This document shows, one piece after another, positions 14,004 to 26,647 of a DNA stretch of 64,000 bases; the stretch's first letter is position 1; the number at the start of each line of letters is the position of its first letter. The stretch is taken from NCBI GenBank assembly GCA_025602915.1, contig JAHLJZ010000055.1, forward strand, positions 1 to 64,000, given 5' to 3'. A program made the position numbers and the translations under genes. The notes beneath the pieces were generated by a model that was given only the letters and a program-made list of their open reading frames with translations, had not been told where the DNA came from and did not search any database. Origin of the DNA: Paraphysoderma sedebokerense (lineage: Eukaryota > Blastocladiomycota > Physodermatomycetes > Physodermatales > Physodermataceae).

Positions 14004-14135
14004 TTGATAATTTTGGGGCAAGGACCAGTGGCTGAAGGTGATCAAGATTGTGAAGAAGACGAGGATCCGGATACCCTCGTTCAAGACTCAAGATTCATAG
14101 TTCGTCTAATTTTCAATTTCAAAATTTATAATTTG

Positions 14136-15186
14136 CTATCGATCATGATTATTTATTCTTTGCATGTAAGTACTTCTTAATTCTTCACCTTCAACAATTT
14201 TACGACAGGATACAAGTACAATAGTCTTCAATATTACATCTTCGTACTTCATTGGCGATCCGTTTGAATGTAAATATGGTAGGTACTGCCACAAGTTTCT
14301 ACGCAGCATGGACAGCGGAATATCTAGTTCTTGATACATCACTGCAAGACACATCCGTATTGCAGAGGAACTTCAGAATTTTAACATCCGATCGCGACAG
14401 TAAGAAAAATTACTAACCATTGGCAGGATTTGACGGAGTTTCATTGTTGATGAATTGTCCGATAGATATAGGATTTTGCAGGCACTCATCCCACGGAGAT
14501 AGCCACGTAATATCAGCAGTAGGGTATTGTATACCTGGAAAATTCATTTGTCTGTAGGCGGAGAGGAAAATGCGTTTCGATAAACCTATGCGACGTTGGT
14601 TTACAAACTAGAATTGCTGTAAAAAATATTATCAAGCTTACCATAAGGTTTACCATCAATAAATACGCCATCTTTTCTTCGTATTATGTATTCATTTTTT
14701 ATAGATTGCAATAGGATGGTTTCACCAGGATAAATTATACTTCCAGGATATAGAGCAACCAGAGAATTCGGCAATATTTCTCCTTCTTTCACGAAAACAC
14801 CTATACTAGTGTATTTTAATTTTTTCGATCTTCACATGAGCGAATGAATTATAAGATGAGGTACCTGTTCCACCATTTGGGAGTAATGACGGCGCCCTCG
14901 CAATCACGAACCCTAGGTTGTCTTTCATTACATGACAACGCTTTTCATATTGAGACGACAATTCACGCAGTCGAACTCCTTTTGTGATGCTATTGACAAT
15001 TTCGTATCGATATCTGTCTTGACACGATGCTTGGAATCCCTCGAACAACCGTATTAGAGCCGGAATGACTTGATCGGACTTGATTGCGTCCGCAGGCTGA
15101 TTGAGAGTGGCCTTGACAGGCGGATCGAGTAGGAGTTTAATATAATGGAGAGGATAAAATCGACGAAAATAGTTATGTAAAACCAT
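14136..15186 (-). CDS. SETD9-like SET domain protein
   Basis: This resembles SETD9, a little-studied SET protein known mainly from animals. The N-terminal half has FRRFYPLHYIK and GVRLRELSSQYEKR, ending LGFVIARAPSLLPNGGTG. The SET region follows: GEILPNSLVALYPGSI, QSIKNEYIIRRKDGVFIDG, ITWLSPWDE, the pseudoknot-like SIGQFINNE, then VMYQELDIP and YLPYLHS. It ends VSCRKIVEGEELRSTY. The arrangement (YPGT-like, FR..DGV.IDG, IGQ.INN, GEEL..Y) follows SETD9 closely. It diverges from canonical SET enzymes, with IGQFINN in place of the usual NHSC, so methyltransferase activity cannot be assumed. At least three introns interrupt it (about 14373-14425, 14590-14640 and 14790-14865). It is divergent from fumarylacetoacetase across 216 bp. 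Confidence 0.8.
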
Positions 15187-15402
15187 TGCAATTCGTCTTT
15201 GAGGATGGCAACAAAATTTCTGGCGTTAACGGAAAACGGTTTTCGAAAGATTCGGGTCAATTCGGACAAGAGAACCCAGAGTCCAAGTAAACAAACCGGA
15301 CTGATACCACTTTCGTTTACCAATTCCAACTTTATCTTTATCTTAACTGATACCGTTAAATTGTCGCTTCTTCGCATTCATTCAATATTAAGACACTTGA
15401 AA

Positions 15403-17390
15403 ATGTTGAGATCGTTTGTTCCCGTTTCTCCTGAATCGCACTTCCCTATTCAAAATTTACCTTTCGGGATCTTCTCGACAAAGGATAATGTAGGAAGATC
15501 TCCAATTTCTTCATTAAGATAGTGCTGAATTATCAATATTACCGAGAAAAACACTTACAAATTTGCTTCTAAATTGTATGGCCTTGGAATTTTACCAATA
15601 TAGGCGAATCGAAGAGTTGGTGTCGCGATCGGAGAACATGTTTTGGACTTGAGTGTTTTGGCCCAAGAAGGTTTATTCAACGGAACACCCATGGACGCAC
15701 ATGCTAAATCGGTTTTTGCCAAGGTAAAGTTGAATAACAAATATTTCGATACAGGAAAGACAAAAAGAGCGGCGGCCCCTAACGTATCTTCAATTTGATG
15801 TTCAGCCCGTCTTGAACGACTTTATGAACCTCGGCCGTCCAATGTGGAGAGCTACAAGACAACACCTTCAGCAATTACTTTCCGAATCTAATTCTACAAT
15901 CCGAGATAACGCCAACTTGAAATCGAAATGTCTTGTTCCTCAATCTGCAGTCACTATGCACCTTCCCGCCGAAATTGGAGATTACACTGATTTCTACGCA
16001 TCTAAAGAACATGCGACCAACGTCGGTACTATGTTCAGAGGAAAAGATAATGCATTGATGCCTAACTGGTACCTCTCAAAATTATTAAAGTATATATTAT
16101 TATTGCGAAACTAATCCAAATTACAGGCTCCACCTTCCAGTTGGTTACCACGGACGTGCTTCTTCCGTCGTTGTCTCTGGTACTCCGATCCGTCGTCCTT
16201 GTGGGCAAAGAACTCCCGGCAAAGATCAACCTCCTGTATACGGTCCTTCTATTCGTTTAGATTTTGAATTAGAAATGGCATTCTTTGTCGGTAAAGGTAA
16301 CAAACTCGGTGAACCAGTTAAAATCGATCGAGCTGAAGATGCGATTTTCGGTGTTGTCTTGATGAACGATTGGAGTGGTATGTCCTGTCAATTCTTGTGT
16401 CTCTCGATCTATTAATTAATGGATTTCTTGTGCTTTCTCATTCCATTTATATATAGCTCGCGATATCCAAGCCTGGGAGGTAAAAAAAACCTGATACTTC
16501 ATATCTCTACATGTATTTCTATACACAATCTAACTGCAATTTCTTGAATCTAGTACCAACCTCTGGGTCCATTCCTCGGTAAAAACTTTGGCACCAGTAT
16601 TTCACCTTGGGTCGTCACATTAGACGCATTAGAACCATTCTTGTGTACCGGTCCTGAACAGGTATTTCTGTTTTACCACGCCACTCATCATCCACTACCA
16701 TTAACTAAATTTCTAAAAATTATATTTGCTAGACTCCTACGCCATTACCGTACCTTAAAGACTCCAAACCAGGGAGCTATGACATCCAATTAGAAGTTCG
16801 CATGAAACGTAAAACATTTTACCTTTTTACTCCAAACCTTTCTCTCCAATCATCTAACCCCTTTTTACTTGATTTGAACTATCAATGCATGACCAGCGAA
16901 ACAAACCAACGAATTCAAAACAATTTGTAAATCGAATTTAAAGTATATGTATTGGTCGTTTAAACAACAACTCGCCCATCACACTGTGAACGGATGTAAC
17001 ATGAGACCAGGAGATTTATGCGGCACAGGCACCATTTCTGGACCGGTAACGTTTTTTTTCCCTCCTCGTTGCCTCTTTTTTTTTGAACCTCAATTTACAC
17101 CTTTCTCATTAATTTTTGGAATGCTAAATTTATCTGAACCTACCTAACTGATTTCGGATTCGAATTCTCTGGTCCCACGAATTCCATAGACTCCCGACTC
17201 TTTTGGCTCACTCCTAGAACTCTCATGGGCGGGTCAACAATCCATTGATTTCGGGAACGGGGTGACCCGAAAATTCATCGAAGATGGGGACGAAGTGTTG
17301 ATGACGGGGTATTGTCAGAGTAAAGAAGGGGGATTTAGAGTTGGTTTTGGGGGTGTGACGTCCGTGATTCAACCCGCTTTGGAAGGGTAA
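15403..17390 (+). CDS. Fumarylacetoacetase
   Basis: This enzyme catalyses the last step of tyrosine and phenylalanine breakdown, hydrolysing fumarylacetoacetate to fumarate and acetoacetate. The start [22 protein letters not shown] is the typical N-terminal SH3-like region. The exons then give [13 protein letters not shown], the catalytic-domain opening [74 protein letters not shown] and [21 protein letters not shown]. It ends [22 protein letters not shown] and [14 protein letters not shown] before the stop at 17388. The metal-binding Asp and Glu residues in [15 protein letters not shown] and MNDWSARD are all present. About eight introns split it, some only 50-70 nt. Length and domain order fit the family. 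Product confidence is high; exact small-exon boundaries are less sure. Confidence 0.94.
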
Positions 17391-17810
17391 AAGGTGGGGG
17401 TTACAGATGAAAAACAGATGAAAAAGAAAATTAAACCTTAATGTGGTTTAGGTTTAGTGGGGGTGTCAAATGTTGAACAATAAAAATGATTTTTTTTATA
17501 TTGTTTTAAACGGTTTCGGTCACTGTTGCCATGTGTTGTACACTTCTATATTAGTACAGTATTCGCTCATATAAAAATGGTACAACAACACCCGTCAAAA
17601 CAAAGCAAAATGATACAAGTTAAGCAACCGTGAGACCGCTTCCGATTTATTTGGACAAACTAAGACAAGCATCAATATATAAATCCATCCCCAATGCAAT
17701 GGGAACTTGAGAAGCCACAACAATCCATCTTACAAATCCAATTGCCATGCTACACTACTTCCAACATTGTCAACGTGGACATATTACAATTTACTAAGCC
17801 AGTAAGGAAG
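17391..17810. other. Intergenic, convergent 3' regions
   Basis: This 420 bp gap lies between fumarylacetoacetase and the Ubc4-type gene, which converge. It is AT-rich and holds presumed 3' untranslated sequence. No gene or repeat is seen. Confidence 0.5.
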
Positions 17811-19261
<1,451 letters not shown>

Positions 19262-19691
19262 TTGGAATAAAGTATTATAAAGATTGGTTGTGGAGGGTGG
19301 CGGAGTGAAAGATGCAAATGGTGGGGATGGAGGGGGTGCGGATATTGCTTTCGGGAAGTGGATAAAAGAAGGCGAAGGAAGAACTGGTGGAAAATTGGGC
19401 ATGGGGCTTACTAACTTTGGTCACGTGTGTCCAATTCATCGTGTTCCGCACCAGCTGGTTAATGGATCAGGTGGGACAAAGGAACAATTCAATGATAAGA
19501 GTGTCGTACATGTAGTAGTATCAAGTATTTACAGACAATAAAACCATTATGTACAAAAAAATTTGAAAGTCTAATAAACTAGATACATATTGCCCAAAAA
19601 TTATTCATATACTGTCTAAATCAGCAAACTCTATTGATGGTTTAACCCTACTCGACCCACATAACCAGTTGAAGCAAAAATGGAACGCGTT
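19262..19691. promoter_or_regulatory. Upstream region of UBC4 and 3' region of the RGS-oxidoreductase gene
   Basis: This 430 bp tandem gap should hold the UBC4 promoter and the 3' end of the neighbouring transcript. It contains GT- and GA-rich sequence (about 19290-19400). The open frame on the + strand is low complexity and not convincing as a gene. Confidence 0.4.
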
Positions 19692-21895
19692 CTATTTCTT
19701 CCTTAGTTCATTCTCCATTTCTTCAGTCACATCGTCCATTAAATCGTCACGAGGTTGAATCTTTGAATTGACGGTTGATGGCGGTTGTCCGTACCGAAAT
19801 GACGAAATAGGTTCACCTCTTAAAATCTTGAAAGTGGATTCTCTCAGATTTGATTTGATTTTGGCCCACTTCGGAGAGACAAAAACGTGAGAATTATTAA
19901 TGATTGCCATCGCTAATATAGGGAAACAGAAAAGACAGAACGGTTAGGAAAATGAAAATCGATGCTGTGGAGAGTAGAAGTTGTCAGATTATACGGGACA
20001 AAACTATACCTTCTTTCGGACCCAGACTAACAAATTGAATAAGTGGAGTTTGCTGAGGCGCTTTCGTTCCCTTCTCGCCCTGGAGTAACGGATCTTTTCC
20101 TTTCTCGAGTCTGCATATGTTTCGAGCAATGGTCACTGCACTAATAAGGGCAGCGTACGCCGTTTTTTCTTCCTTGATTGTGGTCACGTCCCCTCCAGCT
20201 AAAATATTCGCGTGTCCAGGAAGTTGAAGGGAGGGAAGCACCTGAACATCATCCGTAATGGGCAAGTTAATTTATAGTCTATGAATGCAGGAAAAGGAAT
20301 CGGAAATCCAAAAACTTACTTTTATTCGTTTTCGGTCATCAATGTAGGGCGCAAATCGCTCTTTCATGAATGATGACTGCGGTTGAGGTCCGGTAGCTAA
20401 ATAAATCATGTCGAATTTGTACAATCTACCACTTTTACTTTTGAAAACTCGTCTCGACTCATCGTACTGCGTGATGCGTTCATTGAGAATCACTTCAACC
20501 CCTAGCCCTTGAAGGTACTCTAGAGATCGTAGATGTGCTTTCTTGGTTAGCCGCTTTAATAAATAAGAGTTGGCTTCGACCAAGGTAATTTTCTTGTCTG
20601 GGAATGCGCAAGCTAATTCGGCGGCAATTTCAACACCAACACTCCCTATGATCACAGATAAATTAGCATCGAATCGTAGTAGGGCGGAAGACAAAGGAAG
20701 ACCCACCTCCACCGACTATCAAAACATTTCGAGACTTGACCAATCTCTGATGTTCGTAACTGAGTTTCTTTGACCTATACGTACTTGATATATTTGCGGC
20801 TTTGATATGCGAGGCGTAGGTTGACCCAGTGGCGATTGCTAGATAATCGAATGGAATCTGTAGACATGATTGGCAAAAGAATTAATCAAAACTGACGATA
20901 GGCAGGTCACCGAACAGCGAATTCAAACAACAAACCTCGACATTTCCCAGCGACACATGATGAGGAGTAACGGAATCTACATAACCCAAAACAAAATGGC
21001 CATTTTGAACGATTTCTGAGTGAGGTATTCGAATATTGTCCACGGTACTTGGATTCGGAATTTCTTTGACGACGGAGGGCTGACCGATCGAAGTTAGACA
21101 GTTAGCACATAGGCTTTGAGAATATCATGTAATAGTTTAAATATACAAACAGTGTATTCGAAAAACGTTTTTGAGTCTATCAGGCAAACGTTGAACCGAG
21201 GCATCTTGTCTAATATACTAGCCAACAGGGCTCCGCAAAATCCGCCGCCAAGAACCACCACTCGCTTCTGGGAACTTTTCAAGGCCGGGATCAGCGTTCT
21301 AAAAAACAAAGGTGGATGTCGCCAATCAATGAAAACGCAGAAGCGTTGCCCACAATAGTACATTCACATACTCTGATGATTGTTTCATATAATCCCTGTA
21401 GAAAGTTTTGACTCGATTATTCAAGACCCCAATGATATGTTTCTCAGCCTCCTCAAAGATGGCGAAACTGTGCGGTTCAAAGACCTCCAACTCTTCGATT
21501 TCTGTCAGCAATCTCTTTCGTAGCGAGCTTGGTATATTGAGTTCCATGGGTGAGGAGGGAAGAAAGAATTCTTCGATCAGTTTTTGAATGTCATTTCGAA
21601 TGGCGACAGGATCCGAGAGTTCGAGGCTGGAGCTCTTGACTTCCCGCAGGGTCTTTAGGAACACCAAATTCTCTTCGGCTGTTAAGGGGGGGGAGGGATA
21701 TAAGTGTAAGGGTTAGTGATTCATGGTATTAGAGGCGAAAGGTTTTCCGAAAACGGCAATCCTGGGGGTAGGGGTGATCGGGGGGAGGGGAGTGATGGAT
21801 TTACCTAGAGATTTTGACAGGTAGATTTGGAAATGATGCAGGAGGACTGGCTGGCGCAGAATCAGCTCGAAAGTTTGGTTGCCGACGCATGCCAT
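19692..21895 (-). CDS. RGS domain fused to AIFM2/FSP1-like FAD-NAD(P)H oxidoreductase
   Basis: Two domains are read from one spliced frame. Exons 1-2 (21805-21895 and 21372-21678) code an RGS domain: TFELILRQPVLLHHFQIYLSKSL, AEENLVFLKTLREV, then FFLPSSPMELNIPSSLRKRL and FAIFEEAEKHIIGVL. RGS domains speed GTP hydrolysis by G-alpha subunits. Exon 2 ends at a GTATGT donor and joins exon 3 (21151-21298) in frame, which opens with KRVVVLGGGFCGALLASIL, an FAD-binding Rossmann motif. Later exons give YTPSVVKEIP, LAIATGSTY, NVLIVGGGSVGVEIAAELA, FDMIYLATGPQPQS and ILAGGDVTT, the NAD(P)H-binding and second FAD-contact blocks of AIFM2/AMID proteins. Such flavoproteins reduce quinones and oppose lipid peroxidation. 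No myristoylation site is expected because the RGS part replaces the usual N-terminus. The stop is at 19692. The pairing is, as far as I know, unusual. Confidence 0.85.
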
Positions 21896-21904
21896 GGCAA
21901 GAAC

Positions 21905-22000
21905 GAGAGGGAATGGATGAAAGAGAGGGAATGAAAGAGGGAATGGATGATGGAGGGAATGGATGAAAGAGAGGGAATGGATGAAAGAGGGAATGGAATT
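21905..22000. repeat. GA-rich minisatellite, about 18 bp unit
   Basis: About five imperfect tandem copies of a unit close to GAGGGAATGGATGAAAGA occupy this stretch, directly upstream of the RGS-oxidoreductase start codon. Copies differ by short deletions. It probably lies in the 5' untranslated region or core promoter of that gene. Confidence 0.8.
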
Positions 22001-22080
22001 ATGGAAGTGCAATGCCTTGTTTCATTGCCACGCGTGGTGAACCAGTGAACCCCTGTGAACAGGCACCCTCTCTCTGGCAC

Positions 22081-22120
22081 GCGTGACCTGCACATGACTG
22101 CGCGTGACTGCACGTGACAG
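22081..22120. promoter_or_regulatory. Four tandem 10-bp CACGTGAC-like elements
   Basis: Four consecutive decamers read GCGTGACCTG, CACATGACTG, CGCGTGACTG and CACGTGACAG. The period matches one helical turn, and the core resembles a bHLH E-box (CACGTG). This is a likely transcription factor array in the divergent promoter; the binding protein is unknown. Confidence 0.5.
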
Positions 22121-22360
22121 TGGAGAATTGCCGGCGGACAGAAGCAACAGAGCAGCATCCATTCCCTTCGTTCCCTCATCACATCCACCATCCACACCAC
22201 ATTCGCACTCTCTTTCCCCATCCCCCGCAACAACCACCAACTCCCTCCCTCCCTCTCGCACCCCCCGCTCTTCCGCTTCACCCCCCCCTCCCTTCCCCCT
22301 CCCATCAATGTCACTGTCCTCAACTCATCCCTCCTCATCGCTAACATTCGCTCCACAATC

Positions 22361-24880
22361 ATGATTGATGCCGCAAACTCCTCGCAGTCTCCCGCCTCCC
22401 TCCCCCTCTACACTTACAACCAAAACTTTCATCACAACTCCCTCCTCTCCGCCGTTTCTCAACAAACTCCTCCCCTCGCTTCTCAAATGCCTCCTGTGTC
22501 AACGCCTGTTGTTCCCGCTTCAGCCTTCCATTCGCAATCTATCAACCAACACCAAATATCCAGAAATTCTTCCACTCCTCACCAAAGGTAATTCTCATAT
22601 CCCTAACCCTATAAACTCTCTACCCGTAGCGCACCCGTTTCGAGTAAAACTACTCGCCTTCCGTACCCCTTTATTACCAAATTACTTTGCCAAATCATGG
22701 AACGTCATGACTCGTTTCTGCTTGCGCTCTTCTGGAAACTTGTAACCTCTATTATTTCTAACTCAAAATATTTATCTTTATATCCTGGGCTTTTTTTTCC
22801 TTCGTCGTTCGTCACCCTCAGAGCGAGAGCTGCTGCAGCTTTAGCCAGGAGCACAGGCAACTTCAATGTTGGCACTAGCTACGATCCAAACGCTCCCACG
22901 GGAGTGAACGCAGCCAGTCAATCCAATCTGAAAAAGGAAAGCGAAAGTCGTTGGACAACACTGGATATTGGCGGAATGGGAATAAAGTCGCTGAGCCAGG
23001 AACTGTTCCGATACAATTTCTTGACGACACTTTACCTAAATCACAACAACCTCACATTCATTCCTCCTGAAATCTCAAAACTTCGTGCTCTTGTTTTACT
23101 GGATGTATCGGGCAACAAATTAACCTCCCTGCCGCCGGAAATTGGATTACTTGCGTCATTGCAGTCTTTGTTATTTTTCGATAATGGAATCTCGACCCTG
23201 CCGTGGCAAGTTGGAAATTTATATCAGTGCGAATGTCTAGGTATGGAAGGAAATCCAATGACAGACCCGATAGTATCATTGATGCAGAAAGAAGGTACTT
23301 CTGCGGTCATAACTTATTTAAGAGATCATGCTCCAAGTATGTTTTGTTTTTTCACTTTATCCGGAAAATGCGAATGGATGATTGATGGCGTGTGATCCTC
23401 ATCTACTTTACAGTACCTACTGGTCCAAAAGAAAGAGAATGGATAATCATGGAAACAGAAGTGCCGACGGCTCCGTCAGGTTAGTCCGTTGTTGCTCAAA
23501 TTGTAGCTAAAAAGCAATTGTATAACACTTTATCTCTTGTCGACTTTAGAAACCTGTGCCATCTTTTGTTACAACATTCTTAGTGAAAAATATGCATCCC
23601 CCAAAATGTACGGATACACTCCATCGTGGGCTTTGTCATGGGAAACTCGACGGGAGAATGTCAAGAGTGAAATTATCGCTTTCAGTCCAGACATCATCTG
23701 TTTGCAGGTAAGTTTAATTCCTTGATCGCTTATTGTAATTGGCCTGTTTTCTAACATAGCGAGATATTATTAGGAAGTTGAAATGTGTCAGTACGATGAT
23801 TACTTTAAACCGCGGATGATGGAAGAAGGTGGATACGATAGTGTATTTTGGCCAAAATCTAGAGCCAGAACCATGACAGAATGGGAACGAAAATCGGTAG
23901 ATGGATGCGCAACATTCTTCAGGACATCAAGGTGCGCCCCTTGGAAATGTAAACTGATTTTCAAACCAGAGTCTTAAACAGTATTCGTATAGGTATACAC
24001 TCATCGAGAAGCATCTAATCGAATTCAATCAAATCGCTCTTCGTCGACCCGACTTTCATAAATCTGAAGACGTTTATAATCGACTCATGACGAAGGACAA
24101 TATTGCCGTTGTTACCCTACTGGAGAACAAAGAAACCGGCACAAGAATGCTCGTTGCCAACTGTCACATTCATTGGGATCCGACATATCGAGACGTGAAA
24201 CTTGTTCAAGTGGCGATGCTTATGGAAGAACTGGAGAAACTTGCACTAGAATATTCGCCCTCCGATTCCGATGTAAACTACACCGGACCGATCCGATTGC
24301 CAACCCTTATATGTGGTGATTTCAATTCCACCCCCGACTCTGGAGTATACGAATTACTATCTCATGGTACAGTGCCGCAGGATCATGATGATTTCGGTTC
24401 ATTTACATATGGTCCATACACTACGGAAGGATTATCACACAAGTTATCATTGAAGAGTAGTTATCAAGATGTGAAGTTGGAATTCACAAATTTCACCCCA
24501 ACATTTTCCGGTGTCATTGATTATATTTGGTACACCAACAATACGATGAATGTGATTGGATTGTTGGGAGGTATAGATAAATCCTACACCGACAAATGTG
24601 TTGGGTTTCCGAATGCCCATTTCCCCTCAGAGTACGTTGGTCCCCTTGTTGCGATCTTCTTGCCGATCTTTTCTACCTTTTTCCCCCTTAATTTGTCGTA
24701 CTCATTCTTCTGTTTTCTCTTAATTTACATCCCTAAATTTAATTCATATTTACCTCGCATCGTATCGTCGTCAACAGTCATATCCCCATTCTCGCCGAAT
24801 TTAGAGTCACACCACCTTCACAGCAAAATGGAAACAACAAAAATCAAAATCAACGACGACAGTTTGGAAATCGAAAATAA
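22361..24880 (+). CDS. CCR4: CCR4, catalytic deadenylase of the CCR4-NOT complex
   Basis: This is the poly(A)-shortening nuclease of the CCR4-NOT complex, cytoplasmic and magnesium dependent. The start at 22361 opens a Ser/Gln/Pro-rich N-terminus. The second exon (about 22822-23337) begins with an Ala/Arg-rich helix and a leucine-rich repeat domain ([61 protein letters not shown]), which docks on NOT1/CAF1 in yeast. Later exons code the exonuclease-endonuclease-phosphatase domain: [62 protein letters not shown] and GVIDYIWYT. The last exon gives [10 protein letters not shown] and ends at 24878-24880. The catalytic Glu (LQEVE), Asp/Asn (GDFNS) and Asp-His (SDHIP) are all present. The LRR-plus-nuclease form is the complete CCR4 architecture. 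It is divergent from the RGS fusion gene. Confidence 0.95.
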
Positions 24881-26048
24881 GAGCATCATAACGGTTGGAT
24901 ATTTCGTGTGATTTTAAGATATTTGAATGAAATGAACCAGGAACTGGAAATGATTTGCAAAGAGTGAGAAGGGTAGAGCGAAGATGAAGAATGAATGAAT
25001 GAATGCTGGTAGTGAATCGTGGTATCTTTAAATCCGAGAACAATAATTATGTTCCATATGTACTGTGTTGGATAATCCTAGTTTACTCTTATTGTGTCTG
25101 TTTCTATGTGTGTTATATTGCGACGTTCTGTTATTTGGAATTATTCTATGTTACTTTCAAATCTGTCGAAACTAGAACTCTTGTCGTAATTATTCAGGTT
25201 CTTTTGATACGCTAGTAGTTTTTTTTTTAGTTTTTCTTTTTACTATTTTTTTATTTCTCTCTTTGTTTAATTTGTACTGATACAAGGTAGATATTTTGGG
25301 TTGCAAATTTACTTTATTTACCGATTTCTTTCTCTGTTATAGCATCTGAACTTGTTTGATGTTCCAATTGAAACAATACAGCACGGATTATTATTTTTCT
25401 TTATTTTTGTTTCTGTCGATTTTGGTCGAGCGAATCAAATAGAAACGATAGGAATTTACATATACTTGTTGAGTGGTCCAGAGTGTTGTAAAGAACACGA
25501 ACGCAAAAGGAAAAGGCGGCGGGTTGAATTTTTGTAAAATTGGATCTATAAATTATATAAGGATTTACAGTTGTGTAATACCGTGTTATATAAAGATACT
25601 CTGTTTAAAAGGTCTCTTTTCTTTCCATCGTGTTAAAAATGACGAATTGAGGGGTATCCAATGTCCATGAATGATGTCTTGGCGGGATTGATTTGATTGT
25701 GAATTGATTTTTGATTTTTGATTTTCTGGCGGCAACGATGAAAGAGACATGTACGATTGTAGAGTCCCAAATTGGGATTCAATTCATCCAGCGAGATGCA
25801 AACAATCCTTCACGCACATTGGATGTATTATTGAGGGATATTGCGATTCAGGGGGGATGATTGAATAAGCTCATCCGGCAATACAAATACCCTCGCCACA
25901 TTCCCCACACGGAAGAAGGCAGGGCGATGCGCATCACCCACATTCCACACAAACTCAAAATTATCTGTCAAGTGGAGCAGCCCCCGCCAGCATCTTTGTA
26001 GTAATATAAAGCGACCCTATCTCATCTCCACACTCTCATCTATAGGAT
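24881..26048. other. Intergenic, 3' region of CCR4 and upstream of a small gene
   Basis: This is 1.17 kb of AT-rich sequence. The first part is presumed 3' untranslated sequence. A short repeat of TTGATTTTTGATTTTTGATTT lies at about 25704-25726. The sequence ATATAAAG (about 26012-26019), some 30 bp before the next start codon, is a possible TATA box. Open frames here look random. No RNA gene is seen. Confidence 0.5.
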
Positions 26049-26647
26049 ATGACGTCCATCCTTCCCTCTTTCTCCTCCCTCTCACCCTCCGCCGCCCTCC
26101 CCACTCCCACTATCCTCAACTTCTTTACCTCCCGTATCCTCCAATTCCTGGTGCGTCCCCTCTACTTTTGTTCCATCAAATTCTAACCCCCTCCCCACAC
26201 AACTACACCCCCTTGTCTTACTTGTCTCACCGCCCCACATCCTCGTAGACACAACTAACAAATTTGTTATCTCTGATGATGCATTCATTCTAATAGGTAT
26301 TCCAAGCTATCATTGTCAATCGAATAAGGGAGGTAGCATCTCCCCGACGAGCTCATCGAATATCGAAATTATCACATTGTATCATCCGTATTCCATTGAT
26401 AATATTACTCTCTATCAATGTCTACCATTTATATCACTTGATTACCAATGAAACCGGGGTCAACCCGGCCGCTAAATTTCAAGATACACAGACCGGAAGC
26501 GGGACAGGGGCAGGGGCAGGGACAGGGACAGAGACTGGTGGCGGTGGAGTCAATGTGGCGGATGTGTTGTATAATTGTTTTAGGTTGCTTTGTATTGCGG
26601 AAGATATTAATCTGTTTTTAGAGTGTCTAGAGAGAGGGTTCGTATAG
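26049..26647 (+). CDS. Small hypothetical membrane protein
   Basis: I do not recognise this gene. Two exons (26049-26150 and 26297-26647) join in phase 0 to 150 residues. The first codes MTSILPSFSSLSPSAALPTP and NFFTSRILQFL. The second gives VFQAIIVNRIREVASPRRAHR, a hydrophobic stretch IRIPLIILLSINVYHLYHLI that could cross a membrane, a Gly/Thr-rich linker (GTGAGAGTGTETGGGG) and a conserved-looking end, VADVLYNCFRLLCIAEDINLFLECLERGFV. The intron has clean GT and TAG ends, and a TATA-like ATATAAAG sits just upstream. The basic stretch before the hydrophobic segment would fit a mitochondrial or inner-nuclear membrane protein, but this is a guess. It may be lineage specific. Confidence 0.5.

Larger units (their letters stand above)
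21896..22360. promoter_or_regulatory. Divergent promoter region of RGS-oxidoreductase and CCR4
   Basis: This 465 bp region lies between the two divergent start codons. It contains a GA-rich minisatellite, a perfect palindrome CCACGCGTGG (22029-22038), the decamer TGGTGAACCA (22035-22044), four tandem 10-mers around CACGTGAC (22081-22120) and a long pyrimidine tract (about 22235-22310). The density of short repeated elements suggests a regulatory region; function is inferred. Confidence 0.6.
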
